Assembly: GCA_029204225.1 (NCBI GenBank)
Contig: CM055097.1
Coordinates: 32,851,804-32,915,803, forward strand
Length of the DNA: 64,000 nt
Origin: Diphasiastrum complanatum
Taxonomy: Eukaryota; Streptophyta; Lycopodiopsida; Lycopodiales; Lycopodiaceae
Direction: 5' to 3'
Part shown: positions 19,419 to 30,890 of the stretch, piece by piece
How positions within the stretch are numbered: the stretch's first letter is position 1
How the letters are laid out: each line of letters opens with the position of its first letter
The notes under the pieces: generated by a model
Database searches by the model: none
What the model was told of the DNA's origin: nothing
The model's input: the letters and a program-made list of their open reading frames with translations, nothing else
Translations under genes and position numbers: made by a program

Positions 19419-21522
19419 CTCCCTCTTCAACTAGTTTTAGCATAGACTTTGATAATACTCCAAGTGAAGTCCTATGCTTCATGAACAAGTCTTTTTCCAA
19501 TGATTTGGTGAAGATATCAGCTACACATTCCCTTGAAGACACATGTTGAAGCTCCACCTCCTTTGCAATGACTCGCTCCCTCACAAAATGATATTGTATC
19601 TCAATATGCTTGCTCCTAGCATGAAAGATAGTATTGGATGCCATTCTTTGGGCTGATTGATTGTCACAAAAGATGGTTGGGCTCTCTGAAAAATCTAGCA
19701 AGTGAAGATCCTTGATCATCCTCTTGATCCATACCATCTCCTTTGTGCAATGTGTAAGAGCTTTGTACTCGGCCTCACTAGATGACAATGAGATAGTGGC
19801 TTGTTTCTTTGACATCCATGATATAGCTCCATCACCTATGAAAATACAATAAGAACTAATGGATTTCCTATCCATTACATCTCCAGCATAGTCCGAATCT
19901 GAAAATCCAAAAAGATTAGGTGATGATCCCTCATACAATATGCCAAAATCTCGAGTTCCAATGATGTACCTCAAAACTCGCTTTCCTAGCTTCCAATGCT
20001 CCTCACTAGGATCTTGCATGAATTGACTCAATCTTCCAACACAATAGCTTAGATCAGGTCTAGTAATGGATAGATAGATGAGTGAACCAACTAGCTTTCT
20101 ATAGAGAGTAATGTCCTTGAAGGATCTTTCATTACCTCTTATCATTAGCTTTACATGAGACTCCATAGGTGTATCAATAGCTTTTGCATCTACCATATGA
20201 AATCTTTCTAGAATAGAATTAGCATACTTCTCTTGACAAATGAAAGTAGATTGAGAAGATCTAATGACTTCTATTCCTAAAATGTAATGCAAATTACCAA
20301 GATCATGCACCTCAAACTCCTTCTTAAGAGCATTCTTGATGTCCTCCACATCTTGATTGTCTCCACCACTCAAGATGATATCATCCACATAGATTAGCAA
20401 GATGGTAACATCATTTCCAGCAAACCTAAAATAAAGTGAATGATCATACTCACTCATAACAAAGCCTTGAGAGAGTAAAAAAGTGTTAAGCTTAGCATAC
20501 CAACTCCTTGGTGCTTGCTTAAGGCCATACAAACTCTTTTGTAGAAGACACACATGATTTGGCTTTGTTGATGAGATGTAGCTCTCGGGTTGCTCCATGT
20601 ATACTTTCTCCTCAAGATCACCATTCAAGAATGCATTTGAAATGTCCATTTGCCATAGATCCCATCCATAAAGTGTAGCAAGTGAAATGATGACTTGAAT
20701 GCTTACCATCTTTGCCACGGGTGCAAAGGTCTCATCATAGTCAATTCCTTGTTGTTGAGCATATCCTTTTGCCACTAACCTTGCCTTGTACTTGTTGATA
20801 GATCCATCTTGGTTTGTCTTCACCTTGAAGATCCATTTGCATCCAATAGCTTTCTTGTCCTTAGGCAACTCCACCAATCTCCATGTTCCATTCTTCATAA
20901 GAGCTTGATACTCAAGATCCATTGCTTGGATCCACTCCTCTTCTTTCCTTGCTTGATCTACACTTGTAGGCTCATCCAAAGAGGTTAGGAAAGCAACATA
21001 ATTTTCAGAAACTACTTGCTTACCCTTTTGATCATATGTGAGCCTTGAAGGTACTTGTCTTTCTCTTGATGTTCTCCTTGGCTTTTGACTTGATGAAGGT
21101 CCATCATCACCACCATCCAAAGTAGAATCCTTCTCATCAACATCAAGAATGTTAGAACCATCTACTTTACCATCAATCATGCTTGAAGACACCTTTGGAA
21201 TGTTTCCCTCATCAAAAATGACATCTCTACCAACAATCACTTTGTTAGTAGAAGGAATGTAAACCTTGTAGGCTTTACTCACCTCACTATATCCAACAAA
21301 AATACCTCTTCTTGAAGATGGATCCTCCTTGGTCCTATCATCAAGAGTAATGTTGACATAGCATGTGCATCCAAAGGTTCTTAGAAAGTTGACACTTGGC
21401 CTCCTCTTGAATAGCATCTCAAAAGGTGTCCTTCCATCCAAAATAGCACTCAGGCCACCTATTGCACAAGAAAATGGCACACAACAAAGCTTGATCCCAA
21501 AATGGTTTGTCAAGATTAGCAC
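19414..21522 (-). CDS. copia E pol: integrase end, RT and RNase H (702-codon open frame)
   Basis: Uninterrupted over 702 residues. In order: the integrase C-terminal part (DGRTPFEMLFKRRPSVNFLR, IFVGYSEVSKAYKVY), a Ser-rich linker, the RT (AMDLEYQALMKNGTWRLVEL, YDETFAPVAKM, QMDISNAFLNGDLEEKVYM, catalytic YVDD at residues 378-381), and RNase H (DSDYAGDVMDRKS, SLSSSEAEYKALT, FCDNQSAQRMA, HIEIQYHFVRE, ECVADIFTKSLE). The frame ends at the polypurine tract. The residues before DGRTPF are out of frame with the upstream integrase, so a frameshift near 21430-21520 breaks the polyprotein. RT and RNase H look intact. Confidence 0.9.
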   Translation of the reverse strand: MLILTNHFGIKLCCVPFSCAIGGLSAILDGRTPFEMLFKRRPSVNFLRTFGCTCYVNITLDDRTKEDPSSRRGIFVGYSEVSKAYKVYIPSTNKVIVGRDVIFDEGNIPKVSSSMIDGKVDGSNILDVDEKDSTLDGGDDGPSSSQKPRRTSRERQVPSRLTYDQKGKQVVSENYVAFLTSLDEPTSVDQARKEEEWIQAMDLEYQALMKNGTWRLVELPKDKKAIGCKWIFKVKTNQDGSINKYKARLVAKGYAQQQGIDYDETFAPVAKMVSIQVIISLATLYGWDLWQMDISNAFLNGDLEEKVYMEQPESYISSTKPNHVCLLQKSLYGLKQAPRSWYAKLNTFLLSQGFVMSEYDHSLYFRFAGNDVTILLIYVDDIILSGGDNQDVEDIKNALKKEFEVHDLGNLHYILGIEVIRSSQSTFICQEKYANSILERFHMVDAKAIDTPMESHVKLMIRGNERSFKDITLYRKLVGSLIYLSITRPDLSYCVGRLSQFMQDPSEEHWKLGKRVLRYIIGTRDFGILYEGSSPNLFGFSDSDYAGDVMDRKSISSYCIFIGDGAISWMSKKQATISLSSSEAEYKALTHCTKEMVWIKRMIKDLHLLDFSESPTIFCDNQSAQRMASNTIFHARSKHIEIQYHFVRERVIAKEVELQHVSSRECVADIFTKSLEKDLFMKHRTSLGVLSKSMLKLVEEGV

Positions 21523-22015
21523 TTAACCTCATAGCTTTAGCACTTTCACATAAAGTTCTATTCTTCCTTTCAGCCACTCCATTTTGTTGTGGGGTCCTTG
21601 ATGTTGTATACTCCCTCTTGATCCCATGCTCATCACAAAAGGCCTTGAACTTGTTAGATATGTACTCACCACCATTGTCACCTCTCAAGCACTTGATCTT
21701 TGTGGAGAATTGGTTCTCCCTTGCATTCTTGAACTTGACAAAGACATCATACACTTCATCCTTGCTCTTTAGTAGATAGATCCAACAAAATCTACTAAAA
21801 TCATCAATGAATGTTACATACATCTTAGCTCCACTATTGCTAATTGTAGTAAATCCATGAATATCCGAATGTACAAGTTGAAAAGGCTTTGTAGATCTAG
21901 AAATAGATCTAGTATAAGGTAGTCTATGTGGCTTAGACAAAGCACAAGACTCACAAACATGCTTGTCATTACTTAAGGAACTTGGAAGACCAATCACAAC
22001 CTTCTTCCTTTCACT
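21419..22015 (-). pseudogene. copia E integrase, 5'-truncated and frameshifted
   Basis: The frame contains VCESCALSKPHRLPYTRS (zinc-binding part), FQLVHSDIHG, TFIDDFSRFCWIYLLKSKDE, LRGDNGGEYISNKFKAFC and NGVAERKNRTLCESAKAM, with all three catalytic acidic residues. It then shifts out of the frame of the downstream RT ORF. The upstream end is cut at about 22015; the residues before ERKKVV come from other sequence. Confidence 0.85.
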
Positions 22016-24066
22016 GTTAAACACGCCACCTACTACCACCACACCATTTCCTACTGCCACCACTTTCACAATACTTTCTATTTCTCCAGTCACAAATGCG
22101 GACACATCTCCAATCCCTATCACCATCACTCAAACATCACACCCTCCATCTGCTCAATCCGTCCATCATGAACAGTACACCACATTGTATCAAAACATAC
22201 AACAAAATCTCCCACCATCCCACGCACCTACCTCTTAGCAGTATCCTCCTATTGGGGAGTGGCAATACCTTCCGAAAAATGTGCGACGGGCCATCAATGC
22301 TCAAAGTGATGCCATGCATTACCTCTACTCTTCAATCAATGAGTATCAAAATTGGTGCAACTTCTCGCAAGAGGAAAATGTGCAGCTAACAAACAAGGTA
22401 CAAGAATGGAAAAATTTATTCCACAGAATTAGAATAAGAGGTCGCTCAATAAAAAAACAAAGAAAGAAAACTCATGGCTGACTTCAAAGAGCTGCACCGA
22501 ACTAACAAGGACGTTAAAGCACGCTTACAACGTAGGGATAATCTCATCAAGACCTAGAAACACAGTTAGAAGGTGAACGACAAAGCCACAAGAACTTACG
22601 GGCCGCTATGATGGGCAATATTCAACGGATTAATTTCAACCAGTTCCAAGCACCACCAATCCCGGAGGCCACCGTAATACCTCTCGCTTCCTATCAGAAG
22701 TTAACTCAGGTACTGATGGTGAACCAGACGCAAGCAAAACAATTGTAGTAGGCCACTCTAGCAAATCAAACTGCGCTCAACACACGGATTGAGGAGCTAG
22801 AAGGACAGCTAAAAACATTACGCCAGCAGCCACCAACATTACACACAAAGCATGAAGAAACACACACCAAGCACCATAGACAACAGGATGCAGGAACTGA
22901 TGATCCTGGACCTTCACGCTACACAGGACAACAACGGGATAATCCAGGGTATCCCTCGACAATGGTGGAACCTCAAAGAACACAACGGGTTACTACCACG
23001 AACCACAAACGAGGCATCTCAGCTAAAGAGCCTAATCCCACTACCACTCAACCTGACACCACCTATCAAGCCTCATCACCCTCACCCGATGACACACCCC
23101 TCTCCCCACCACATGAACAATCACCTCACCACCTCGACACTCAACCTTATTCACCATCCACTACTTATCTACTCCGCAAATACCCAACCCTCCCCCGTGA
23201 ACTTTTCACAAGCATACCTAACCCTCCACCACCCACACTTACCACAACTACAGAGGTACGAACAGGGTCATGCCAAAGAATCCTAGCCGACAGATGTTAA
23301 TGTCAGAGGAGTTTATTAAAGCGTATTCAAACTGGGAGGACCGAGGTGGGTACACTCTTCCCGATTTCATGATATGTAAATCTCACAAGCAAAAAGTGTT
23401 AGCATTGGTCCCACAATCTCAGTAGCGACATGCTATGATGTTGGAAAATGCACATGCTTTTGAGAGAGATATCGCGGCACCAATTATATGCGTGTCAATC
23501 CAACATACTATCCCATAAGGCACAGAGAAGTATTCGCACCAGAGAGGGTTCCTAATAAAATATATTGGCCAATTCTACCTAAAGAAGTTGAGACCGACAA
23601 CGGCCGATTTTGTAGCCAATTGCAACTATTTCTACCGGAGACATCATACAAATCCGGACCGCCATGTTAGGTACTTTGCAGATCATTGCGGCCTAATATC
23701 ATTTCTTTCTACCTTATTGTTTCTGGGATAGAGATCTGCCGCCAATAGTTTTGGATCTATATAAGCCCCTAAGCATACCCATGGATCACATCAATGTGGC
23801 AAGGCTTTACTATTGGGCGGCGATCACCAACGAACTTCACGTTGACATGGTTGAATCTTGGTACATGTACGGATTTCTACAGAAGTGTTGATTACTATCG
23901 ATCGCAACCATTTTTGGGCAAAATTCGATTTGAGAGAATGGAACAGATTGGCAGAGAAGTTCATAAAATTCGGGTCGCCATCAATGCAGAGCTGCGGGAA
24001 GACCAGACAAGACAACAAGCAGCTGCAATTGGCATGGGACCGCCAATCTTTTGATGGAGGGGATAA
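22016..24066 (+). other. 3' internal region of gypsy G with unassigned ORF remnants
   Basis: The region sits between the truncated copia E and the G 3' LTR. In several frames it holds a Thr/Pro-rich piece (22020-22240), a helical Gln/Asn-rich piece (22250-22490; AINAQSDAMHYLYSSINEYQN), a Pro/Thr/His-rich piece (22850-23300) and a final piece starting MSEEFIKAYSNWEDRGGYTLPD (near 23300). None shows gag, integrase or RNase H motifs. It may be an extra 3' ORF such as some plant gypsy elements carry after integrase; the integrase itself would then have been lost in the deletion that truncated E. It ends in the polypurine tract GGAGGGGATAA (24056-24066). Confidence 0.5.
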
Positions 24067-24789
24067 TGTAGGCTGATATTCTAAGGAATATTTGAGCCAT
24101 ATTCTAAGGATACAGACTTAAGCCTAGAACTGGATCAGTCAAGTTTAGGCCTTTGCGCCATGTTGTAACGGCTTAAAGTTGTTTAGGTCTAAGCCTAAGT
24201 CTAGAAGATTGGAACTTAAACTAGCATGAATAAGTTCAACTTAAGTGATTTCAGTTGTTTATGGTCCATTGGGAGTATGTCCCAAGTACCAATTTAATTA
24301 AGGTAAGCCTATGTGGTCTATTTGTCCCATAGTGCCTTTTTGTAAGTGACTACCACTCCAAGTATATATAGGAGTGGAAAAGTCCCTTTTGGAAGAAGAA
24401 CCTCATTTGCATAACAGAGCTTTATCTTCTTTCATTGAGAGTTCTCCTCTGTGACGATTTATAATTGTTACACTGTGCATTATAATTTCTATGAACCAAG
24501 TTAATTAGTTTTATTTTATCGTTGGGCCTTTCACAAGTAGGTTAAGCCTTTGTGAAGTTGGGTTTTAGGTTAAGCCGTCATTTGTTTTAGGCTAAGCAAT
24601 CATTTGAGTCAGTTCCTAAGTAGAGAAATGAGAGAAGAGCATATCTTACCCTCAAAATACTCATCATATGATTGTACTGTCTTCTTAGTATCCATATCCA
24701 GGCTAGTTGGGAAAGCCTTAGTGAGGGTTAGTTGGGAGAAGCCATGACTCAATCTAGCCATAGCCAGTGTGGATGCTAAAGAGCTAACA
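24067..24789 (+). mobile_element. 3' LTR of gypsy G
   Basis: The 723-bp LTR starts TGTAGGCTGATA after a polypurine tract and ends GAGCTAACA, followed by the target duplication GATTG. A TATA-like AAGTATATATAGG lies near 24360. The phrase TAAGCCT/TAAGCCG recurs several times. The 5' copy survives only as its first 12 bp at 15815. Confidence 0.9.
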
Positions 24790-24794
24790 GATTG
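24790..24794 (+). repeat. target-site duplication GATTG, right copy
   Basis: Pairs with 15810-15814 on the other side of gypsy G. Confidence 0.93.
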
Positions 24795-24917
24795 CAGTAC
24801 TGTTGAATGCAAGATATGACTGCAAATATTTTTACCAAAGCATTAAGCTTGGATGCACACAGAAAGTTCTATGCGGAACTAAGTGTAAAGGTCAAGGCAT
24901 TCATGGATTCAAATTAA
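24790..24917 (+). pseudogene. copia A RNase H end, 3' of the gypsy G insertion
   Basis: After the second GATTG copy the frame reads QYC.MQDMTANIFTKALSLD and ends KAFMDSN with TAA at 24915-24917. It joins in phase with KEVRL at 15809 when G is removed. The .IFTKAL block is the standard end of copia pol. A TGA replaces the residue before MQDM. Confidence 0.92.
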
Positions 24918-25873
24918 GGGGGGGTGTTGGATTATTCTCCTAGTAATCTACTAATCGACATTTTAATCTTCATCCAATTTTTATCCAGACTTGCAGATCT
25001 TCGTGTTTTTACACAATCTGCATAACTACTCAAAAATGGCTCACAGTGTCAGCATTTTTGGGATTTTTGTCTTTTGGGATTTTCTCTCACTTCGGCTTTC
25101 TCACAAAATGCCAAATGCCTCAAATGTTAGAGAAATGACGTTGGTGAAGACCACCACATTTTTCACATGACAGTTTACGTTCATTTTTGCAGAGTGATAG
25201 TGCATGTTTAAATATGCAGACAGACTGTTAACGACCAAAGCCACCGACTTGCATTAATTCATCAAGCAAGTAATTTTTGAGGATTCCTAACTGGATGGAT
25301 GCCAACACATCACAACCAACTGGATGACAGACCTAGTTGCTTAGTATAAATAGCTGTTCATATTCCTACATCACAAGCATTGAAGCATGAAGATCAATCA
25401 TCAAGTATTGAATAGTTAGCATTCTCTCTCAAGCCTGCGAGCTTGAACACTCTTGAGCATTCTAGCTCAGTTCTTTAGAGTTGATTGGAGATTGCTATTG
25501 CGCTTACTGCTTATCAGCATTGCACTTAATTTAGACTTTTAATTTAGTTGCTCAGAGATAGCTTAGAGTACACAACTTTGATCCGCAACTTGTTGTACTC
25601 ATTTACATCTGTTTCGTTTTCATACTGAATCAATACTATCTTTTTATTGCATTTAGCTTTGTCTCAGAATGTATGCATTTCTGTAATTCTTCGCGATTGA
25701 TTATTTGTCCGATAATTCAATGCTTAATGTTTGGCTACGTAATCACTGTAGTACTAATGATCTCAAAGTTAGTTACTATAAAATCGAACATGATTCTATC
25801 ACTATTGTTTTGTTCAAATTGGTAGGCGTAGTCATGCATAGAGAAAGATAAAAATAGTTTATTCCAATATGCA
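24911..25873 (+). mobile_element. polypurine tract and 3' LTR of copia A
   Basis: AAATTAAGGGGGGG (24911-24924) is the polypurine tract. The LTR starts TGTTGGATTATTC at 24925 and probably ends at GCA, 25873. A TATA-like TATAAATAGC lies near 25345. The last 300 bp (GGCTACGTAATCACTG, GGCGTAGTCATGCATAGAG) recur in inverse orientation at 31230-31330 beside element C, which supports the family assignment and the end. Confidence 0.75.
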
Positions 25874-25926
25874 CGATAAGTTTTAATTCTTGTCGTTCAA
25901 ATTCTTTTTATTTGATTCTATTCGAC

Positions 25927-26590
25927 CTATCTTTTACAAACCTCTTTCCAACAAGAACTAGGATCATCTTTCTTCCTAATTTCTAATGGTACATGAACAA
26001 AGCACACACAACCAAAAATCCTAAGGTGATCTACCTTAGGCTTCTCTTTATACAACATCTCATAAGGTGTTTTTCCTCCTAGAGCAAGATTTGGAAGTCT
26101 ATTACAAAGATCATTTTCACTAAAAATTGTTTCTCCCCAAAAAACTTTTGGAAGAGATGCCTCTATTTTAAGAGCTTTTGCACATTTACAAAGAGTTCTA
26201 TTTTTTCTTTCAACCACTCCATTTTTTTGGAGGGAATAAGCACAAGTGAACTCTCTTCTAACTCCCTCTTGCTTACAATAATCATTAAATTTATTGGAGA
26301 CATATTCTCCACCACCATCACATCTTGAAGCTTTTTCATAACAAGAGAATTGCTTTTCAACAAAAGCTTTGAATTTGAGAAATACATCAAATGCCATAGA
26401 CTTGGAAGATAAGAGATACACCCAACAAAATCTTGTATAATCATCAATAAAAATGACAAAGCATGTAGCTCCTCATTTGCTCTTGGAAGATGCAAAATGA
26501 ACATCCGAGTGCACTAGCTCAAATGGAAGTTGAGACTTTATGTTGGATCTTGAAAAATCTATGGCATTCTTTATAGTGTCTTTTTTAGAT
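25927..26590 (-). pseudogene. copia B integrase remnant
   Basis: Blocks FELVHSDVHF, FIDDYTRFCWVYLLSSKS, RCDGGGEYVSNKFNDYC, KNGVVERKNRTLCKCAKAL and GKTPYEMLYKEKPKVDHLR cover the integrase core with its acidic residues. A stop and a frame change lie near 26475. The frame stops at CWKEVCKR, past the point where homology to FVGYS-type sequence is lost. Confidence 0.85.
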
Positions 26591-27053
26591 TCAGAATTCC
26601 TGTAATGAGGACTTAACGTCATAGCTAGATATCACCTAGTCAAGATTGACAAGCTAGAGCATGAGTTTTTTTAATCAAACAAGCTATATGTGAGTCAAAT
26701 TTGATGTGTCCAACCTACAGTGATTCAAATAGCTATAACTTTCACAAGACACATCCAACTAAGTGAAACAAATTGCAACACAAACTAGATTTTACTAGCT
26801 TTCTAGCAAGCTATCATACACCAATTTTGGATCAACCTTAGAGATACACCATCAAATCAAAGTAGACTGATCTCACATGTGTCTGAGCATTGAATTCAAT
26901 ACAGTACACATCATGTATCTAATCAAGGTGATTTAGATCCCTCTTGATCCAAAAATCTCTATGATAGCGATCGGGATGCAACTAGACCCTCCAAAACTAG
27001 ATTTCAAACCAAAAATCTCATCACACTTGATAGATGCAAACCAATCTTAGGTA

Positions 27054-27066
27054 GGCTCTGATACCA
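27054..27066 (-). other. primer-binding site of copia B
   Basis: The minus strand reads TGGTATCAGAGCC directly after the LTR end. This is the usual plant copia primer-binding site, complementary to the 3' end of initiator tRNA-Met. Confidence 0.85.
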
Positions 27067-27733
27067 TGTGTACTTTTCACACATGTGAGGACATCTCAAA
27101 CAATGTGAATGATCTCCTAAAATGTGTGATTGCACACAGATCTACCTTGCATGAGATACAAGCATAGTAGCTCAAAAATCTAAGGCAAGGGCACTCTACA
27201 CATGCATCTATCACAAACCATTCATCAAACATAATGAGAGACAACTTTGGATGAAAAAATCTAATTATAAAATTGCCTTGCCCTTGGGTAGAGAGAGAAT
27301 TCTACATAGAGCTCTCGGGTACAGAGAGAATGTCAAAATCTAAGTGTTGGAGCTTGCTACATCAAGATCAATTTTCAAAAAACTAAGTATGGACTCGCCC
27401 TCACTCACACTCGTAGTAGCTAGAGATCCAAGAGCATGGAAATGAAAAAAAATGATTGGACCTCTAAAACATATCCTCTTACTATGATTGGACCTCCTAC
27501 ATGCCACCTCTTACAATGATCGGACCACCTCACAACATGATTGGCCCAAATTGACAAATGAGATCAGGAGGTGCTATGTCACTAATCCTTTAGCATCAAG
27601 CCAAGTGACTAGCCTACACTACCATGAGCTAATCCACTTCTAAAATTGGCCTAATCACTTATTTACAAGTGTAATGAGTGGTTTTGAAAGAGGCCCCCCA
27701 AACCTCAAGATAGATGGCTTTTACAATTTCACA
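27067..27733 (-). mobile_element. 5' LTR of copia B
   Basis: On the minus strand it runs from TGTGAAATTGTAAAAGCC to GTGAAAAGTACACA, followed by the primer-binding site. Length is 667 bp. It shares blocks with the LTR of F and the TGTGAAA start with the LTR of E. The outer boundary is set by the TGTGAAA motif only. Confidence 0.65.
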
Positions 27734-30109
27734 TGAATGGTATGGATTTTCCCAAGGTTAATAGTAATTGAACTCACATGATATCTCATGGAGTCCAATG
27801 GGTCAAAACGAAACGGATCTACTCTAACACCTATTGTTATCAATGAACCATATTTGTTGTGTAGTTTTGGAATAATGATGATAGCTTCATGCTTATGATT
27901 AGTTACACTTGAAATTTTATACGCTGCATATACCCTAAAACTGATCAGAATGGTTGATGCTCTAATACGGTTTTGTACTTAGGGTAGAGTGTATTGCTAG
28001 TAAATAAACATGATCAACTTCTCTTTTGGAGGTGAAAAAAGATCTTTTATTTCTTTTGTAGAAGTGCCTACATTCATGGTAATGAATTGTCCTTGATATT
28101 CATTTGGCCAAAATCTAGTTCATTTGTTAGTGTTGATTCCATTCAATCTGATCATCGACTCATTTTAACAATGCTTCACATACATTTTTTATAATTTATT
28201 GCATTGTGACCTAAGGTTCTCAACTAATAAAATTCTAAAACTATATCAATGCTACTTTATTCCATGACATACACGTTCAAGTTAGAAATGGTTCTACATT
28301 ATGGAAGAATTTATGGCGTGGAAAGATGCTACACTAGCTTCCATATCTTCTATAACCCCTTAATTGTATGTATCATTCTAGTTCATGAAACTATGGAAAC
28401 TATCATTATCTCCTAATGCCTATAATACTCAACATAAATTATGCCTTTCAATCTTAGTGGATGGTGACACTTAAAATCATTTAAGTCTTATTCTAATAGT
28501 TGCATCAATTCTGAAAGGCCATCAGGATCAAGAGAAAGACTATCTCAATCTTCTCTTGATTTTTATGTAGACTTCTTCTTCTTGTTGCTCTTCTTGCATT
28601 TGAATCTATAATCTATAATTTGTATTCATACCATTCTTCCAATTGCATTACATTATTTAAATTCTTGGGTCTTTCAACAACAACATTTGAGTGTATGTTA
28701 GAGTTACGAGTCCAAGAATTCTTCTAGTTTGGTCATCAATGGATTGTATAGCTAATGTTAAAATCTACGGTTGTGTCATAAGCTCTCTGAAAAATTCGTC
28801 CTCATATAAGTCATAAAGTAGGTAACTTGATAAAAAAAACAATACAACACTAAGTTTTATGTCATTGTAGCAAGCATTCTAAGCTTTCAAATGTATAGGT
28901 TCAAAGCCCTTTACCAAGTGTGAGCATAACCCTCTAGATGGACTGCAACAAATTGACTATGACAGCCTTTTCTAGGATATAGCTTAAATTATTATTTTTT
29001 AAAATGGTCACAAACTACACATTGAGGCAAACACTTAAATTTTCTTACTTCATCATCACACTTTGAGAAGTATTTTCAAAAAAAAAAATCTTTATTTTAG
29101 ATATTTTATTGTCTTCCTTTTGTGTCATGCATGAAGGATTTTTACGGATGCATTTCTAGGTAAATATGATTAAAAAATGTTGTAAGCAAATGCCAAGAGT
29201 AGGCAAAAACGAGGAATCAAGAATTAAGCATGTATAGATGAATTAAATCTAAATCTCAGTTATGTGGATGTCTTGGCATTTACTTTTGTATACATTATGA
29301 CAAATCTTTTGAGAAAGTCAACCATTGCTATTTCAAGAAAATGTCTTGGATTGACTACAAGATCTTCAACATGAATGCATAGTACAAAGATTGTCAAGAT
29401 ATTTTTGGCATCATTGGATGAAAATTTAGATGATGCTCTACCACTCGACTCAAATGAGAATGATGGCTCTTCCAAATCATCTAACAAAATTAAGAATTTT
29501 GAAGATTTTTTAGTGCAAAGTTGCCATAATTCGTGAAGATGAGTCAAAATTATCTTCTTTGTTGATATCCTATAACGTTTTGTATGATTAGGCTAATTCC
29601 ATTTCTTGTCTAAAAATTCTAAAACTTCATGGATATGCCAAAGTTTTGTGGAATCAACTCATTTGTCTCCTCTTCCTAATTTGGTGTTCTTCAAATTCGG
29701 TAACCTTGTAAAATATGTCATGTTGTTTGGTTTCAAGTAAGAGTTTTTTTTTTTTTTCTTTTTAATGTTGCTTTTTGGTGAAAATTGGTTTGACAAAAAT
29801 GTTGCACACCGCCTTGAGAATGAGCCCAATCTTTAAGAAATTGTTTTTTTTTTTCTTGTTTTCTAGGTTTTTGTTCCTCTTTCAAAAAATTCCATTTTTA
29901 TACATCGGTGTTTTAAGGAGTTTGTAACTAGGTTTGCCATGTCTTCATGCTTGAAATTTGTTAGATGTTGACAATTGAATAATGACGAGAGTATTTGGAT
30001 TACATTGAGCAATGACCAACTAAAGAGATTTTTTACATCATAAAAATCTAAAACTACCACAAGGCCAAGACATGAGTTTTTCATGCCTAATCAATGTTCA
30101 TTGACACTA
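27734..30109. other. unassigned, strongly decayed AT-rich stretch
   Basis: No domain was recognised on either strand. Poly(T) runs lie near 29738 and 29846. Open frames reach at most 95 codons (29260-29547, -) and have no known motif. Confidence 0.4.
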
Positions 30110-30890
30110 TGCCAATGCGAAGACTGTAGCGCGACGTTTTAAGAAAAACATTTTTACGTGTTTTGGCTATCCAATAGAGCTTGTTACTGTTAGAGGCACA
30201 CACTTCTTAAATGAAGTGATAGATAATCTGCTACGCCATTATCTTGTAATACACCGCAAAAGTACTCCGTACTATCCCAGATATAATGGCCAAGCAGAAT
30301 TCACAAACAAGACTATTTGTAAGATTCTAACCAAGATAGTTGAAACTAGTTTATCAGATTCGGAAACCAAACTGTTCTCTGTTGTCTGGGCGTATCGCAC
30401 AACTCCCAAGAAGGCCACTGGATGGGTTACTCCCTTCCATCTCGTATATGGTCAAGAGGCAGTAATGCCTGTTGAGTTCCTAGTTTCTTCCTTGCGAGTC
30501 ATGCAAGCTTTCTTCACAAATCTCTGTGAGGATGTTGCAATTGAACAACAAGTTAAAAACAGGCTATTTACGTTAGCCCAATTGTGTGAGACTTGACTCA
30601 TATCGTCTCATGCACAAATTAGTTACCAAACGTTGTCAAAAATCTTGGCATGATTGTCACCTGCACAATAAAGACTTACACTTAGGTGATCAGGTGTTTC
30701 TTTACACATCTAAGAAGCAGCCATAAAAATTAAAATTCAGAAGTGAAGGACCATATGTCATAGATAAAATCTTTTCTAATGGAGCAGTCCAATTGGAAAC
30801 ACTTGACGGAGGACTCCTAGACACTGTCGTAAATGGCGGTCGTCTACGACGCTACTACAAAGAGTTGTTTTTTGTTGACCCAATATAACT
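30110..30890 (+). pseudogene. Ty3/gypsy integrase C-terminal part (element H)
   Basis: FGYPIELVTVRGTHFLNEVI, STPYYPRYNGQAEFTNKTI (with the catalytic Glu), VWAYRTTPKKATGWVTPFHLVYGQEAVMPVEFL are typical of Ty3/gypsy integrases. After a stop at 30594 the tail continues in other frames as GDQVFLYTSKKQP, GPYVIDKIFSNGAVQLETLDG and VVNGGRLRRYYKE, the usual end of such polyproteins. In the VTDRG motif the Asp is Val, which would inactivate it. It is not joined to gypsy G, whose ends are fixed by its target duplication. Confidence 0.88.

Larger units (their letters stand above)
18769..22015 (-). mobile_element. Ty1/copia element E (nested in gypsy G, 5'-truncated)
   Basis: The minus-strand element has an integrase, RT and RNase H in copia order, a polypurine tract and a 3' LTR. 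The 5' LTR, gag and protease are absent: homology stops at about 22015 inside the GAG-pre-integrase segment (after ERKKVVIGLP), where plus-strand gypsy G sequence begins. The coding region is little decayed, so E is younger than A, B, C, D and G. The left flank is a T run, so a target duplication cannot be judged. Confidence 0.88.
25940..27733 (-). mobile_element. Ty1/copia element B (truncated)
   Basis: A minus-strand copia with 5' LTR (27067-27733), primer-binding site and an integrase remnant. It lacks gag and protease (between about 26600 and 27050 no coding is visible) and is cut at about 25940, where the integrase reading is lost next to the copia A LTR. Confidence 0.75.

Noticed and set aside
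24609-24812. 67-codon minus-strand frame
   Set aside because: Lies across the gypsy G LTR and the copia A junction; antisense chance frame.
15815-30890. gypsy G and the integrase at 30.1-30.9 kb as one element
   Set aside because: The GATTG duplication closes G at 24789, so the integrase lies outside it.
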